64,000 bases of DNA from an uncultured Paracoccaceae bacterium (GTDB taxonomy: Bacteria; Pseudomonadota; Alphaproteobacteria; Rhodobacterales; Rhodobacteraceae). Below are positions 8,455 to 16,152 of the stretch, one piece after another. The stretch spans positions 1-64,000 of the forward strand of contig CANNFE010000001.1 in NCBI GenBank assembly GCA_947503775.1, in the 5' to 3' direction. The notes beneath the pieces were generated by a model that saw nothing but the letters and a program-made list of their open reading frames with translations, made no database searches and was not told the DNA's origin. Numbering within the stretch: position 1 is the first letter of the stretch; every line of letters begins with the position of its first letter. Made by a program: the position numbers and the translations under genes.

Positions 8455-8538
8455 ATGACACATGATCTGGTTCTCTCAAACGCCAAACTCGTCCTGCCGG
8501 GCGGGATGCTCCAGGGCGGTCTGCGCCTGGGCGATGGG
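8455..8538 (+). pseudogene. N-terminal remnant of a canonical phnM
   Basis: The plus strand reads MTHDLVLSNAKLVLPGGM followed by LQGGLRLGDG and then loses similarity. This is the usual start of PhnM and related amidohydrolases (LxLxNAxxVLP ... GxxxxxDG). No metal-binding HxDN motif follows, and the frame soon runs antisense to the exported-protein gene at 8623. Its position, divergent from DUF1045, is where phnM often lies in this group. I read it as the stub left by a deletion. Short length keeps confidence moderate. Confidence 0.5.
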
Positions 8539-8622
8539 CGATCTGGCCAAGGGCATCCCGATGGCGACCTCGATGCCCGCGCGGTCGGTCGGGGTGAGCG
8601 ACAGTGGAGAGTGGCGCCCGGG

Positions 8623-8853
8623 CTATTCCGCCTGCGGCTTTACCGGAGGGATGTCGATGACCGTCACGCTTTGCCGGTCGTGATCGTCGATCACAAGGCG
8701 CACCAGATCGCCGGTTTCGCAGTAGCGGATCGTCACCCGCTCGAGCGGGATCTCGCCCTGATGGGTTTCGGTTTCGGGGCAGGGGTCAACCGCTGCGCCC
8801 TCGGCCCAGGCGATGCCCGGCACCAGAACCCAGATCCAGAGAATCCGGGGCAT
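8623..8853 (-). CDS. Small exported protein, last gene of the channel/curlin operon
   Basis: A 76-residue protein with a clear signal peptide (MPRILWIWVLVPGIAWA, then EG). The mature part of about 59 residues has two cysteines (DPCPET and IRYCET), which could form a disulfide, and is acidic and beta-rich (GDLVRLVIDDHDRQSVTVIDI). The start codon is one base past the stop of the curlin-repeat gene, so the two are almost certainly translated together. It might be a periplasmic partner of the curlin-like protein, in the manner of CsgH/CsgC, but no sequence match supports that. Function unknown. Confidence 0.65.
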   Translation of the reverse strand: MPRILWIWVLVPGIAWAEGAAVDPCPETETHQGEIPLERVTIRYCETGDLVRLVIDDHDRQSVTVIDIPPVKPQAE

Positions 8854-8854
8854 G

Positions 8855-11629
8855 CTACTGGGTCTCCTTGCGCTGCTCGATCGTATAGCCGCCGCCCTGA
8901 TCGGTCGGCCCGCTATAGGACATCGAAAAGCTGTGCCCGTCGCCGACCTGCGTGATCGTCACCGCATAACCGTTTCCGGTCTGGGTCAGATCGACGCTGT
9001 TGCCGTTCCCGGTCTGGGTGATCTCTGCGGTGAGCTCGTAGCCCGCTTGCTCCATCCTGATCTGGTTTTCGTCGCCGTCCTGCTGGAAGGTGACGGTCAG
9101 GCCGGTGCCGCCTTCGACCCGGTGACTTGAGGCGATGACGTTGCGGTTGCCGCTTTGCTGCGCCTTGAGGCCGATCGTGTTTCCGGGGCCGCCCAGATCG
9201 AGCTCGACCTCTCCGGCCTCGCCTTGCTGAGCGACGGTTGCGGTGCGGCCCGTTCCCGTGCCCGAGACGGTGACGATGGCCGAATTTTCCGGCCCGCCGC
9301 TTTGATCCACGTCGATATTGTCGGTCCCGTTCTGGGGGGCGCCGTTGCTGAGCTCCAGCTTTGCGGAGTTTCCGGTCGAGCCCTGATCGATCGCGGCGAC
9401 GATCCCGCCGGAGGTCTGCACGATCTCGGCCGAATTGGACTTGGTGCCCTCACTCGAGGAAATTTGCGCCTTGCTGGTCGGGCCGGATCCGCTTTGTCGG
9501 ATAAGCCCCTGATTTTCAGTCCCGTTTTGCGAGATCTGCGCCTCGAGAGCCTGCCCGTCCTGGATGATCTCCCCTTTATTCGTAGCGCCGGGCTGGGTGA
9601 TCGTCGCCTTGTGAGCGGCGCCGCCGTCATCGCCGCTTTGCTCGATCCGGGCGGAGTTGTCCTGCTGCGCCTGATCGATATCGGCGACATTGAGACCGCG
9701 GGCGCCGGTCTGGACGATCTCTGCCGAATTGGCCTGCGTGCCTTCGGCGGACTGGTCGATCCCGGCCTCGTTGCTGCCGCCATCGCCGCTTTGCTCGAGG
9801 AGGGCGGCATTCTCGCGGCCCATTTGATCGACATCGGCGATATGCCCGCCCGCGCCGGCCTGCATGACAGTGGCCTCGTTGGTGGTGCCGTCCTGCGCGA
9901 TAGTGTTCTTTTGGGCGATCCCGCCTTGGGTCAGCGTGCTTTGGTTGTCCGATCCGGGCTGGGCGACATTGGCGACGTGACCGGCGCCGCCATCATCGCC
10001 GCTTTGCTCGATGCGGGCGGAGTTGTTCTGCTGCGCCTGATCGATATCGGCGACATTGAGACCGCGTGCACCGGTCTGGACGATTTCGGCGGAATTGGCC
10101 CTCGTGCCTTCGGCAGACTGGTCGATCCCGGCCTCGTTGCTGCCGCCGTCGCCGCTTTGCTCGAGAAGGGCGCTGTTTTCGGTACCGTTCTGATCGACAT
10201 CCGAGATGTGTCCACCCGCGCCGGCCTGTGTGACAGTGGCCTCGTTGGTGGTGCCGTCCTGCGCGACATTGGCTTTCTGGGCGATCCCGGTCTGATCGAC
10301 CATGGTGCGGTTCTCAACCCCGGGCTGGGCGACGTTTGTCACATGTCCGGTTCCGCCGTCGCTGCGCCTTTGCCGGACCTCGGCCAGATTGGCATCGCCG
10401 CTTTGATCGACATCCGCGGTGTCCGTGCCGGAGGCGGCCGCGATGGATTGATCGACCTTGGCCTCGTTGTCCTTGCTGCCATCGGTCGACTGATCGATCG
10501 CGCCGGTGCTGCCGCCGCCAGATCCGGCCTGGGTGATGTCGGCGCGCTGGTCCTGGCCGGTCTGGTCGATATCGGCCTTGTTCGAGCCGCCCGTGCCGGT
10601 TTGCGAGATGATCGCCTGACCCCCGCTCGAGGTTTCGCCCTCCTGTGCGATCTGCGCGTTGTTGCCGCCGCCCGAGCCGTCCTGCGTCGCCTTGGCGGTG
10701 TTGCCAGAGCCCTTTTGATTGACGGTCGCGATATTGCCCTCGCCGGACTGGCTGGTATCGGTCTGGCGCAGCGTGACGCTATGGCCGCTGCCGGCCTGCG
10801 TGGTGGTGGCCGAATGCTGTCCGCCGGCGCCGTTCTGGACGATATCGACGGTCTGGCTGTCGCCGGTGACATCGACATCGGTGGAATTGGGCTCGGACCC
10901 TTCCTGAACCACGCGCCCGGACCGTTCCGTGCCCGCCTTCGCGGAGTAAGAGGCTTTATGGCCGGTCCCGCTTTGGCTGACATGGCCGGTATCGCGCACG
11001 CCGTCGGCCAAGGTCACTTCGGCGATGAGGCGTTTGCCGGTCTGGACGATCTGGCTTTCCTGTTCGTTGCCGTAAAGCGTGTGGGTCTGCTTGTTTCCGT
11101 CGGGCGCGGGGCTCAGCGGGTCGTCGGGGGCGATCGCGCCGCCATCGACCTGGTTGCCGGTCTGAAGGCCGAAGGCGCGGTTGGCGACGCCGTTCTGTTC
11201 GACCACCGCGACGCTGCCATCGCCCCGCTGATCGATATAGAGCAGGCCATCCTCGGATTTTGCGCCGTTTTCGCCTTGCAGGATGCGCACCATCGAGCCA
11301 TCCGCGCCGCCTTCGGGGTCGGTCTGGTTGATCGAGGCCTCGTTGTTGCGCCCGACCTGATCGATGGTCGCGGTCGAGGCCTTGCCGTCCTGATAGATGC
11401 CGGGTGTCTGAGGCGCGAGATCGAGGGTCGTGCCCTCGAACATCCTGAAGCTGCTGGCCCCGTCGATCGTGCTTAGCGGGCGGTTCTCGGCGCCTTCCTG
11501 GCGAATCCAGGCGGTGCTGGTCTGGCGGGTCTCGTCATCCGACTGAACGACGGGAAAATCGTTCTGGGACAGGGCGGTTACGGGCCAGAGTGCAACCAGT
11601 GCAGTGCTGAGGAGGAGGGTGTGCTTCAT
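8855..11629 (-). CDS. Curlin-repeat secreted protein, 924 residues
   Basis: The protein begins with a signal peptide (MKHTLLLSTALVALWPVTALSQ) and then consists almost wholly of curlin-type repeats, short units of the form x-I-x-Q-x-G-x-x-N-x-A. Dozens of Gln and Asn ladder positions are present, as in CsgA/CsgB, whose repeats stack into amyloid beta-helices outside the cell. CsgA has five repeats, so this is a giant relative. No csgE, csgF or csgG is nearby. The ATG at 11629 follows GAGGCTCGCC; an upstream GTG-like option adds four residues. Translation is probably coupled to the neighbouring genes. A 366-base tandem duplication lies in the middle. Confidence 0.85.
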   Translation of the reverse strand: MKHTLLLSTALVALWPVTALSQNDFPVVQSDDETRQTSTAWIRQEGAENRPLSTIDGASSFRMFEGTTLDLAPQTPGIYQDGKASTATIDQVGRNNEASINQTDPEGGADGSMVRILQGENGAKSEDGLLYIDQRGDGSVAVVEQNGVANRAFGLQTGNQVDGGAIAPDDPLSPAPDGNKQTHTLYGNEQESQIVQTGKRLIAEVTLADGVRDTGHVSQSGTGHKASYSAKAGTERSGRVVQEGSEPNSTDVDVTGDSQTVDIVQNGAGGQHSATTTQAGSGHSVTLRQTDTSQSGEGNIATVNQKGSGNTAKATQDGSGGGNNAQIAQEGETSSGGQAIISQTGTGGSNKADIDQTGQDQRADITQAGSGGGSTGAIDQSTDGSKDNEAKVDQSIAAASGTDTADVDQSGDANLAEVRQRRSDGGTGHVTNVAQPGVENRTMVDQTGIAQKANVAQDGTTNEATVTQAGAGGHISDVDQNGTENSALLEQSGDGGSNEAGIDQSAEGTRANSAEIVQTGARGLNVADIDQAQQNNSARIEQSGDDGGAGHVANVAQPGSDNQSTLTQGGIAQKNTIAQDGTTNEATVMQAGAGGHIADVDQMGRENAALLEQSGDGGSNEAGIDQSAEGTQANSAEIVQTGARGLNVADIDQAQQDNSARIEQSGDDGGAAHKATITQPGATNKGEIIQDGQALEAQISQNGTENQGLIRQSGSGPTSKAQISSSEGTKSNSAEIVQTSGGIVAAIDQGSTGNSAKLELSNGAPQNGTDNIDVDQSGGPENSAIVTVSGTGTGRTATVAQQGEAGEVELDLGGPGNTIGLKAQQSGNRNVIASSHRVEGGTGLTVTFQQDGDENQIRMEQAGYELTAEITQTGNGNSVDLTQTGNGYAVTITQVGDGHSFSMSYSGPTDQGGGYTIEQRKETQ
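9620..10351 (-). repeat. Tandem 366-base duplication inside the curlin-repeat gene
   Basis: Two adjacent 366-base units (about 9620-9985 and 9986-10351) encode near-identical 122-residue blocks. Both contain GDGGSNEAGIDQSAEGT, NSAEIVQTGARGLNVADIDQ and IEQSGDDGGA. Differences are scattered single bases. A more diverged copy of the unit edge appears just past 10351. The length is a multiple of three, so the reading frame is kept and the protein can gain or lose 122 residues by recombination. Confidence 0.85.
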
Positions 11630-11637
11630 GGCGAGCC

Positions 11638-12414
11638 TCAATGATCCCGACGCTCTTCGCCGAGCGTCAGGTTCTTGACCGGATCGTCGACCTGGCTGGC
11701 CCAGAAATCGGTGCAGAACTGCTCGAACTTGCGGCCCAGAGCCATGGCTTCGCGGGCGTCGTTCCAGCCATCGTCGGCGGCGGCGAGGTCGTCTTCGTCA
11801 TCGCCGTCTTCGGCTTTGGTGTCCTCGTCCTCGTCATCGGAGGAGGTGTCGTCCTCCTCTTCGTCCTCGGAGGCCTCCTCTTTTTCGGATTTGGAGGCCT
11901 TCTTGTCCTTTTTCTTCTTCTTTTTCGAGCTTTCGGTCTCCTCCTGCTGCTCTTCTTCCTCTTCTTCCTCCTCCCGCTCCTGGTCGTCGTCCTCGTCATC
12001 GGCGGGCTGCACCTGTTCGGGCGCGGGGCCGAGCAGGCTTTCGATCCGGTCGTATTCCTCGAGCCGCCGGGCGTGGCGCTCTTTCTGCTGGCGGGCCAGG
12101 TCGACGACATCCGCAGGGGCCACGATCCCGGCGAAATAGAGCTTGAGCATGCCTGGATCGTTCATCGGCTCGCGCAGCCAGGTGCGGAGCGCGGCCTCTC
12201 CGGCGGGGGTGATCGTATAGGAGGTCCGTGGGCGGCCGTAGGTCCGCTCGGCCTGTTCATAGAGCAGGCCCGCCGCCGCAAGACGCGCGGATTCGGCAAA
12301 GAACGGATCGCGGTCCTGATCGGCGTAGCTGTCCGCGTCGTGCTGCCGGACCGAGGCGACCATGTAGATCGTCAGCAGCAGGATGCAGGCGACGATGAGG
12401 ATAAGGATAAGCAT
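11638..12414 (-). CDS. Membrane-anchored PadR-like protein with acidic/Lys-rich insert
   Basis: A 258-residue protein with an N-terminal membrane helix (residues 1-22), then a partial PadR-type winged helix: a recognition-helix-like ESARLAAAGLLYEQ (41-54) and wing RTSYTITPAGEAALRTWL (63-80). A helical region with KERHARRLEEYDRIESLL resembles the PadR C-terminal alpha domain. Residues 139-215 are low complexity, with Glu/Asp runs and a Lys block. The last helix (ALGRKFEQFCTDFW) aligns with that of the paralogue at 12577-13122, so the insert splits the shared fold. A ribosome binding site (TAGGAGA) overlaps the stop of the microprotein gene. Confidence 0.75.
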   Translation of the reverse strand: MLILILIVACILLLTIYMVASVRQHDADSYADQDRDPFFAESARLAAAGLLYEQAERTYGRPRTSYTITPAGEAALRTWLREPMNDPGMLKLYFAGIVAPADVVDLARQQKERHARRLEEYDRIESLLGPAPEQVQPADDEDDDQEREEEEEEEEQQEETESSKKKKKKDKKASKSEKEEASEDEEEDDTSSDDEDEDTKAEDGDDEDDLAAADDGWNDAREAMALGRKFEQFCTDFWASQVDDPVKNLTLGEERRDH

Positions 12415-12427
12415 CTTCGAAAGTCTC

Positions 12428-12580
12428 CTAGGCGAGGGGTGGGGTCAGCGCGATGAGTTGGCTGATGCTGGGTTCGGAAAAGGTGCGCATGAGCCAGGGC
12501 CAGACCAGCGCGACGACGATCCAGCCCAGCAGAAGCGCCAGCAGAAGGAGGGCGATGAAGCCCTGGTTCTTGATCTTCAT
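12428..12580 (-). CDS. 50-residue single-pass membrane microprotein
   Basis: The protein starts MKIKNQGF and has one strong transmembrane helix (about residues 8-31, LLLLALLLGWIVVALVWPWL), ending ISQLIALTPPLA. Its ATG overlaps the TGA of the upstream PadR-like gene as ATGA, and its stop leads into the ribosome binding site of the next gene. This tight packing between two paralogous membrane proteins argues for real expression. Positively charged residues lie only before the helix, so the C-terminus is probably outside. It may be a small subunit of a membrane complex; no family is recognised. Confidence 0.65.
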   Translation of the reverse strand: MKIKNQGFIALLLLALLLGWIVVALVWPWLMRTFSEPSISQLIALTPPLA

Positions 12581-13122
12581 GTCGCGACCTCTTTGAGGTA
12601 TTTCTCCTGCTCGGTGGCGGCGCGGTCGGTGTTGACGCGCCCGTCCTCGGCGATGTCGTTCCAGAATTCGAGGCAGGCCCGTTCGAAGCGGATCCCGACC
12701 CGGGCGGCGGCGAGCGCGTAGCGCCATTCGGGCCGGTTCACGAGAAGCTGTTCGAGCCGCTCGTATTCGGCGAGCCGGGAGCGGTGGATCGTGTTGCGCT
12801 GCGAGACGGTCCGGTGCGCGTCGAAGGGGCCGACAAGCCCGGCGAACTGGTTTTCCAGAAAGCCGGGATCGTTCGTCGGCTCGCGCAGCCAAGCGCGCAG
12901 ACCGGCCTCACCGGCGGGCGTGACGGTGTAGGTATGCTCTTCGTCGCCGTCCCGGTCGCGCTGGGAAAAGAGCAGGCCCGCCGAGACCAGCTCGTCCGGT
13001 TCGGCATAAAAGGGCGCGCGGTCCTGGTCGAAATAGTTGTTGGCGTCGAACCGTCTGAGGGCGGCGATGAGCACGCTCACCAGAAGGATCACGAAGCCTG
13101 CGATTAGAACGAGATCAAGCAT
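12577..13122 (-). CDS. Membrane-anchored PadR-like protein
   Basis: A 181-residue paralogue of the protein at 11638-12414. It has an N-terminal membrane helix (MLDLVLIAGFVILLVSVLIAAL), a shared DxDRxPF(Y/F)AE segment, a recognition-helix-like DELVSAGLLFS, a wing HTYTVTPAGEAGLRAWL and the common REPxNDPG stretch. A helical C-terminal part follows (RSRLAEYERLEQLL, then RFERACLEFWNDI). PadR regulators normally have two more N-terminal helices; here a membrane helix takes their place, so DNA binding is doubtful. The ATG at 13122 follows AAAGGAGAG. It lies 27 bases after the UPF0182 stop, in the same operon. Confidence 0.75.
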   Translation of the reverse strand: MLDLVLIAGFVILLVSVLIAALRRFDANNYFDQDRAPFYAEPDELVSAGLLFSQRDRDGDEEHTYTVTPAGEAGLRAWLREPTNDPGFLENQFAGLVGPFDAHRTVSQRNTIHRSRLAEYERLEQLLVNRPEWRYALAAARVGIRFERACLEFWNDIAEDGRVNTDRAATEQEKYLKEVAT

Positions 13123-13149
13123 TGGGAAAGCTCTCCTTTCTTTGATAGA

Positions 13150-16100
13150 TCAACCATCTGCGGCCCGCGGCGCATCCTGGCGCGCGGCCTCTTCGTTGCT
13201 TGATGCGGTGGAGGCGGGCGTCGGTCCGGGCGCGGGGTCGGTGCCCGAGACCAGCGCCTCCAGCGCCTCGTCCATCGTGTTGCGCATCACCACGCGGTCG
13301 CCGTGGACGATGACGACCTTTTTCAGCTCGGGCAGGCTGGACAGCTGCGCGCCCAGAAGCTGCGAAACCGACGATTTGTCGGCCTGCACGAAAAGCGGCT
13401 GCACGTAGATCACCGCGTCCCCCAGCGGCAGCGTCAGCAGCTTGCCGCGCGAGACGCGCGATCCCGATTGCATCCGCAGCGTCATCCAGGCCGAGATCCG
13501 CACGTCCTGATCGATCCGCGCCTGCGCCTGCGAGGGGCCTAGAACGGTCGTCGTGGGCGGGAAGGCGTAGGAGACCAGATCGCCCATCCGGTCCCCGTCG
13601 CTGAAGCCCGCCAGATACCCGGTTAAAACGTTCCGACGGTCGGGGCTGAACGGCTGGACGATGACGAATTGCTCGTCCTCTTCGCCGGGAAGCTGCATAT
13701 GCATCCAGTAGGGCCGCATATCGGCGCGGCGCCCTTCGTGGTTGGGCTCTTCGCGTTCGCGCCGGTCCGAGATGAAGGCGGCATCGGGCGGGATGCGCCA
13801 GGCGGCTTCGCGGGAGTAGAACGCCTCGGGCGTTTCCATGTGGTAATCCGACCAGATCACCGCCTGAACGCGGAAGAGATCATGGGGATACCGGAAGTGG
13901 CGGCGCAGCCCCTCGCTGGCCTCTTCCATCGGTTTGAACGTGTCCGGAAAGACCTTTTGCCAGACTTTAAGAACCTCGTCCTCGGGGTCGACGACGTAGA
14001 AATCGACGCTGCCATGATAGGCGTCCACGACCGCCCTGACGCTGCCGCGGATGTAGTTGGCCGTTCCCGACAGCCCGGCTTCGGAGCGGATGAATTCCTC
14101 GGGGATCAGCGTGCTGCCGCCCTGTTTGGGCTGCGTGACCTGCGTGAGGTCCGTGAGGTTCACGCGCCGGGAATAGGGCATCATATCGGAGACGGTATAG
14201 ACGTCGACGATCCAGTGAATGCGCCCGTCGACCGCCACGGGATAGGGGTTCCGGTCGACCTGCAGGTAGGGGACGAGCCGCTGCACGCGGTCGCGCACCT
14301 CGCGGTGCATCATCACCTTGTTGTCGGTATCCAGAAGCAGGGTCAGCGCCAGCCGCAGATCCCAGAACCTTATGGCAAAGGCAAAGCGGTGCAGCAGGTG
14401 GCGCATCACGATGCCGCCATCGCCGCTGTAGTTGTTGAAGAGGAAGCCGACCTGATCGCGCGGGCACTCCTCGGGGGAGGCGTCCGCGCCCGTACCGGCG
14501 GGCCGGGCCATGTCGAAGAGCGTGTTCGACTGGCTGGGATCGTCGATGAAATTGGTCGGGCAGTCGCGCTGATTGCCCGAGCTCTGGTTGGGCCGGTCCG
14601 GTGCTCGTTGCCCGTCGGGGCCGCTGGATGGTTGGCTCGTCGGATCGATGGGCCGCTTCAGCTCGAGCGTGTCGGTGTCGACGAAGGAGTAATCGGGCGA
14701 GCGTTCACCGTAATAGATGAAGGGATTGGCGACCGCGATCTCCTCGAGCCCCGTGGTGGGCAGGTCGCGGGTCAGAAAGTGCGGCATCCCCGCTTCGGTC
14801 GCGCGGCTGACATCGGCCGAAACCAGCCCGTGGCCGTGGGTGTAGATCATCTTTTGCGCCTGCCAGCGGCGCGAGTGATCGGGCAGGCGGCTGACATTGA
14901 CCTCGCGCGCGGCAATCATCACCGGGCGGACCTCGCCGTCGATCTCGTAGCGGTCGACATCTACATCGGGGAATTCATAGTAGGTTCTAAGGGATTGCAA
15001 TTCCTCGAAATTGATCTGAAGCGTCTCGGGATCCCACAGCCGGATGCGGTCGAGCGTGCCGCGATAGGCCTCGAGCGTTTCGGTCGTCATCGCGGCATTG
15101 CCGGGCGTGGTCCGGCGTGTCACATGATCCAGCCCGAACCCGTAGCGCGTGAACTCCAGATGCTTTTCGATGAACGAGGATTCCCGTTCGAGCTCTTGCG
15201 GCTCCACGATCAAGAGCTGGTAGATCTTGGGATAGAACCGCGCCGCCGCCAGTCCGATCAGGAACAGCCAGATCAGCGCGATCGTCGGCAGGATCCAACC
15301 CGGTTTGCGGATGTTGATCTGAAAGAGGACGAAGCCCGTCACAACGCCCGTCGCTACGAATTTATAGGCCACGAGGCTGGCATTGGCATCGGTGAAGCCG
15401 AGACCCGTGATCACGCCGCGTTCGGAATAGCTTAAAAGGTGAAGTTCGAGGATCAGGCCCCAGCCCAGCATGACGATCAGCATCAGCAGAAGCAGCGAGA
15501 AATGGATGTTCACCAGCCCCGGGATCTTGGCCCCGGGCGCCTGCGGGCGCAGCCCGCCGAAGAGGTAGCTGGTGATGGCCGTCAGGAGGATGACGACGAG
15601 CAGGCCGATGAAAGCCCAGCGATTGACGAGCGTGTAGAAGGGCAGATCGAACATGAAGTAGCTCAGGTCGCGCCCGAATTGCGGATCGACGCGGCCCCAG
15701 CTTTCTCCATTCGACCAAAGCAGATAGGTGTCCCAGTGAACATGCGTCTGCAAGGCGATGAAAAGACCGCAAAAAAGCGCGATCGAGACCGTCAGCGCCT
15801 TCCAGAACGGCGAGAGGGCCCGGCGCCAGCGGTCGATCCGCGTCTCATCCGATGAAACTACCCGATCCGCCGGGGCCAGCTTGCGCGCCAGCGTCATGTT
15901 TGCGCCGACAAAGAGCGTCATCAGGACAAGAGGGAACATCCCCATCCAGAACATCGTCTTGAAGAGCGTCAGCAGCACGTCGAGATAGCCGATCGCCTCG
16001 TACCAGAGCACCTCGGTATAGGCCCAGACGGAGAGCAAGATCGCGATGATCAGAAGGATGAAACAGATGATGTAGATCAGCACCTGCTTATTGAGCGCGC

Positions 16101-16152
16101 CGAGGATCAGCATGACCGCGCCCTTGGCCATCAATGTGTTCGAAGTGCTCAT
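13150..16152 (-). CDS. UPF0182 (COG1615) large membrane protein
   Basis: A 1000-residue protein of the UPF0182 family. About seven hydrophobic segments fill the first 300 residues (for example VLIYIICFILLIIAILLSVW and FKTMFWMGMFPLVLMTLFVG), followed by a large extracytoplasmic region. This region carries family hallmarks such as YFPDVDVDRYEI-like text, IPYTHGHG-like IYTHGHGLVSADV, YYGERSPDYSFV and FSPDRRNVLTGYLAG. The length is normal. The function is unknown in all organisms. Translation is coupled to DUF2254 by an ATGA overlap. The tail (SVSQLLGAQLSSLPELKKVVIVHGD) is also typical. Its occurrence beside an ion channel and PadR-like genes is noteworthy. Confidence 0.85.
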   Translation of the reverse strand: MSTSNTLMAKGAVMLILGALNKQVLIYIICFILLIIAILLSVWAYTEVLWYEAIGYLDVLLTLFKTMFWMGMFPLVLMTLFVGANMTLARKLAPADRVVSSDETRIDRWRRALSPFWKALTVSIALFCGLFIALQTHVHWDTYLLWSNGESWGRVDPQFGRDLSYFMFDLPFYTLVNRWAFIGLLVVILLTAITSYLFGGLRPQAPGAKIPGLVNIHFSLLLLMLIVMLGWGLILELHLLSYSERGVITGLGFTDANASLVAYKFVATGVVTGFVLFQINIRKPGWILPTIALIWLFLIGLAAARFYPKIYQLLIVEPQELERESSFIEKHLEFTRYGFGLDHVTRRTTPGNAAMTTETLEAYRGTLDRIRLWDPETLQINFEELQSLRTYYEFPDVDVDRYEIDGEVRPVMIAAREVNVSRLPDHSRRWQAQKMIYTHGHGLVSADVSRATEAGMPHFLTRDLPTTGLEEIAVANPFIYYGERSPDYSFVDTDTLELKRPIDPTSQPSSGPDGQRAPDRPNQSSGNQRDCPTNFIDDPSQSNTLFDMARPAGTGADASPEECPRDQVGFLFNNYSGDGGIVMRHLLHRFAFAIRFWDLRLALTLLLDTDNKVMMHREVRDRVQRLVPYLQVDRNPYPVAVDGRIHWIVDVYTVSDMMPYSRRVNLTDLTQVTQPKQGGSTLIPEEFIRSEAGLSGTANYIRGSVRAVVDAYHGSVDFYVVDPEDEVLKVWQKVFPDTFKPMEEASEGLRRHFRYPHDLFRVQAVIWSDYHMETPEAFYSREAAWRIPPDAAFISDRREREEPNHEGRRADMRPYWMHMQLPGEEDEQFVIVQPFSPDRRNVLTGYLAGFSDGDRMGDLVSYAFPPTTTVLGPSQAQARIDQDVRISAWMTLRMQSGSRVSRGKLLTLPLGDAVIYVQPLFVQADKSSVSQLLGAQLSSLPELKKVVIVHGDRVVMRNTMDEALEALVSGTDPAPGPTPASTASSNEEAARQDAPRAADG

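Noticed and set aside
9155-11476. Long plus-strand frame of 773 codons opposite the curlin-repeat gene
   Set aside because: It is antisense to a gene with a signal peptide and clear curlin repeats. The repetitive GC-rich DNA keeps the opposite frame open, and its product is a repetitive Gly/Leu/Asp-rich sequence without a start signal.
11700-12000. Possible CRISPR or microsatellite array
   Set aside because: The repetition is codon-based (Glu, Asp and Lys runs) inside a protein gene; there are no constant repeats with unique spacers.
12581-12892. Longer version of the microprotein gene
   Set aside because: The frame continues upstream but runs inside the PadR-like gene in another phase and is Arg-rich. 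Only the final 50 codons have a start overlap and a membrane helix.
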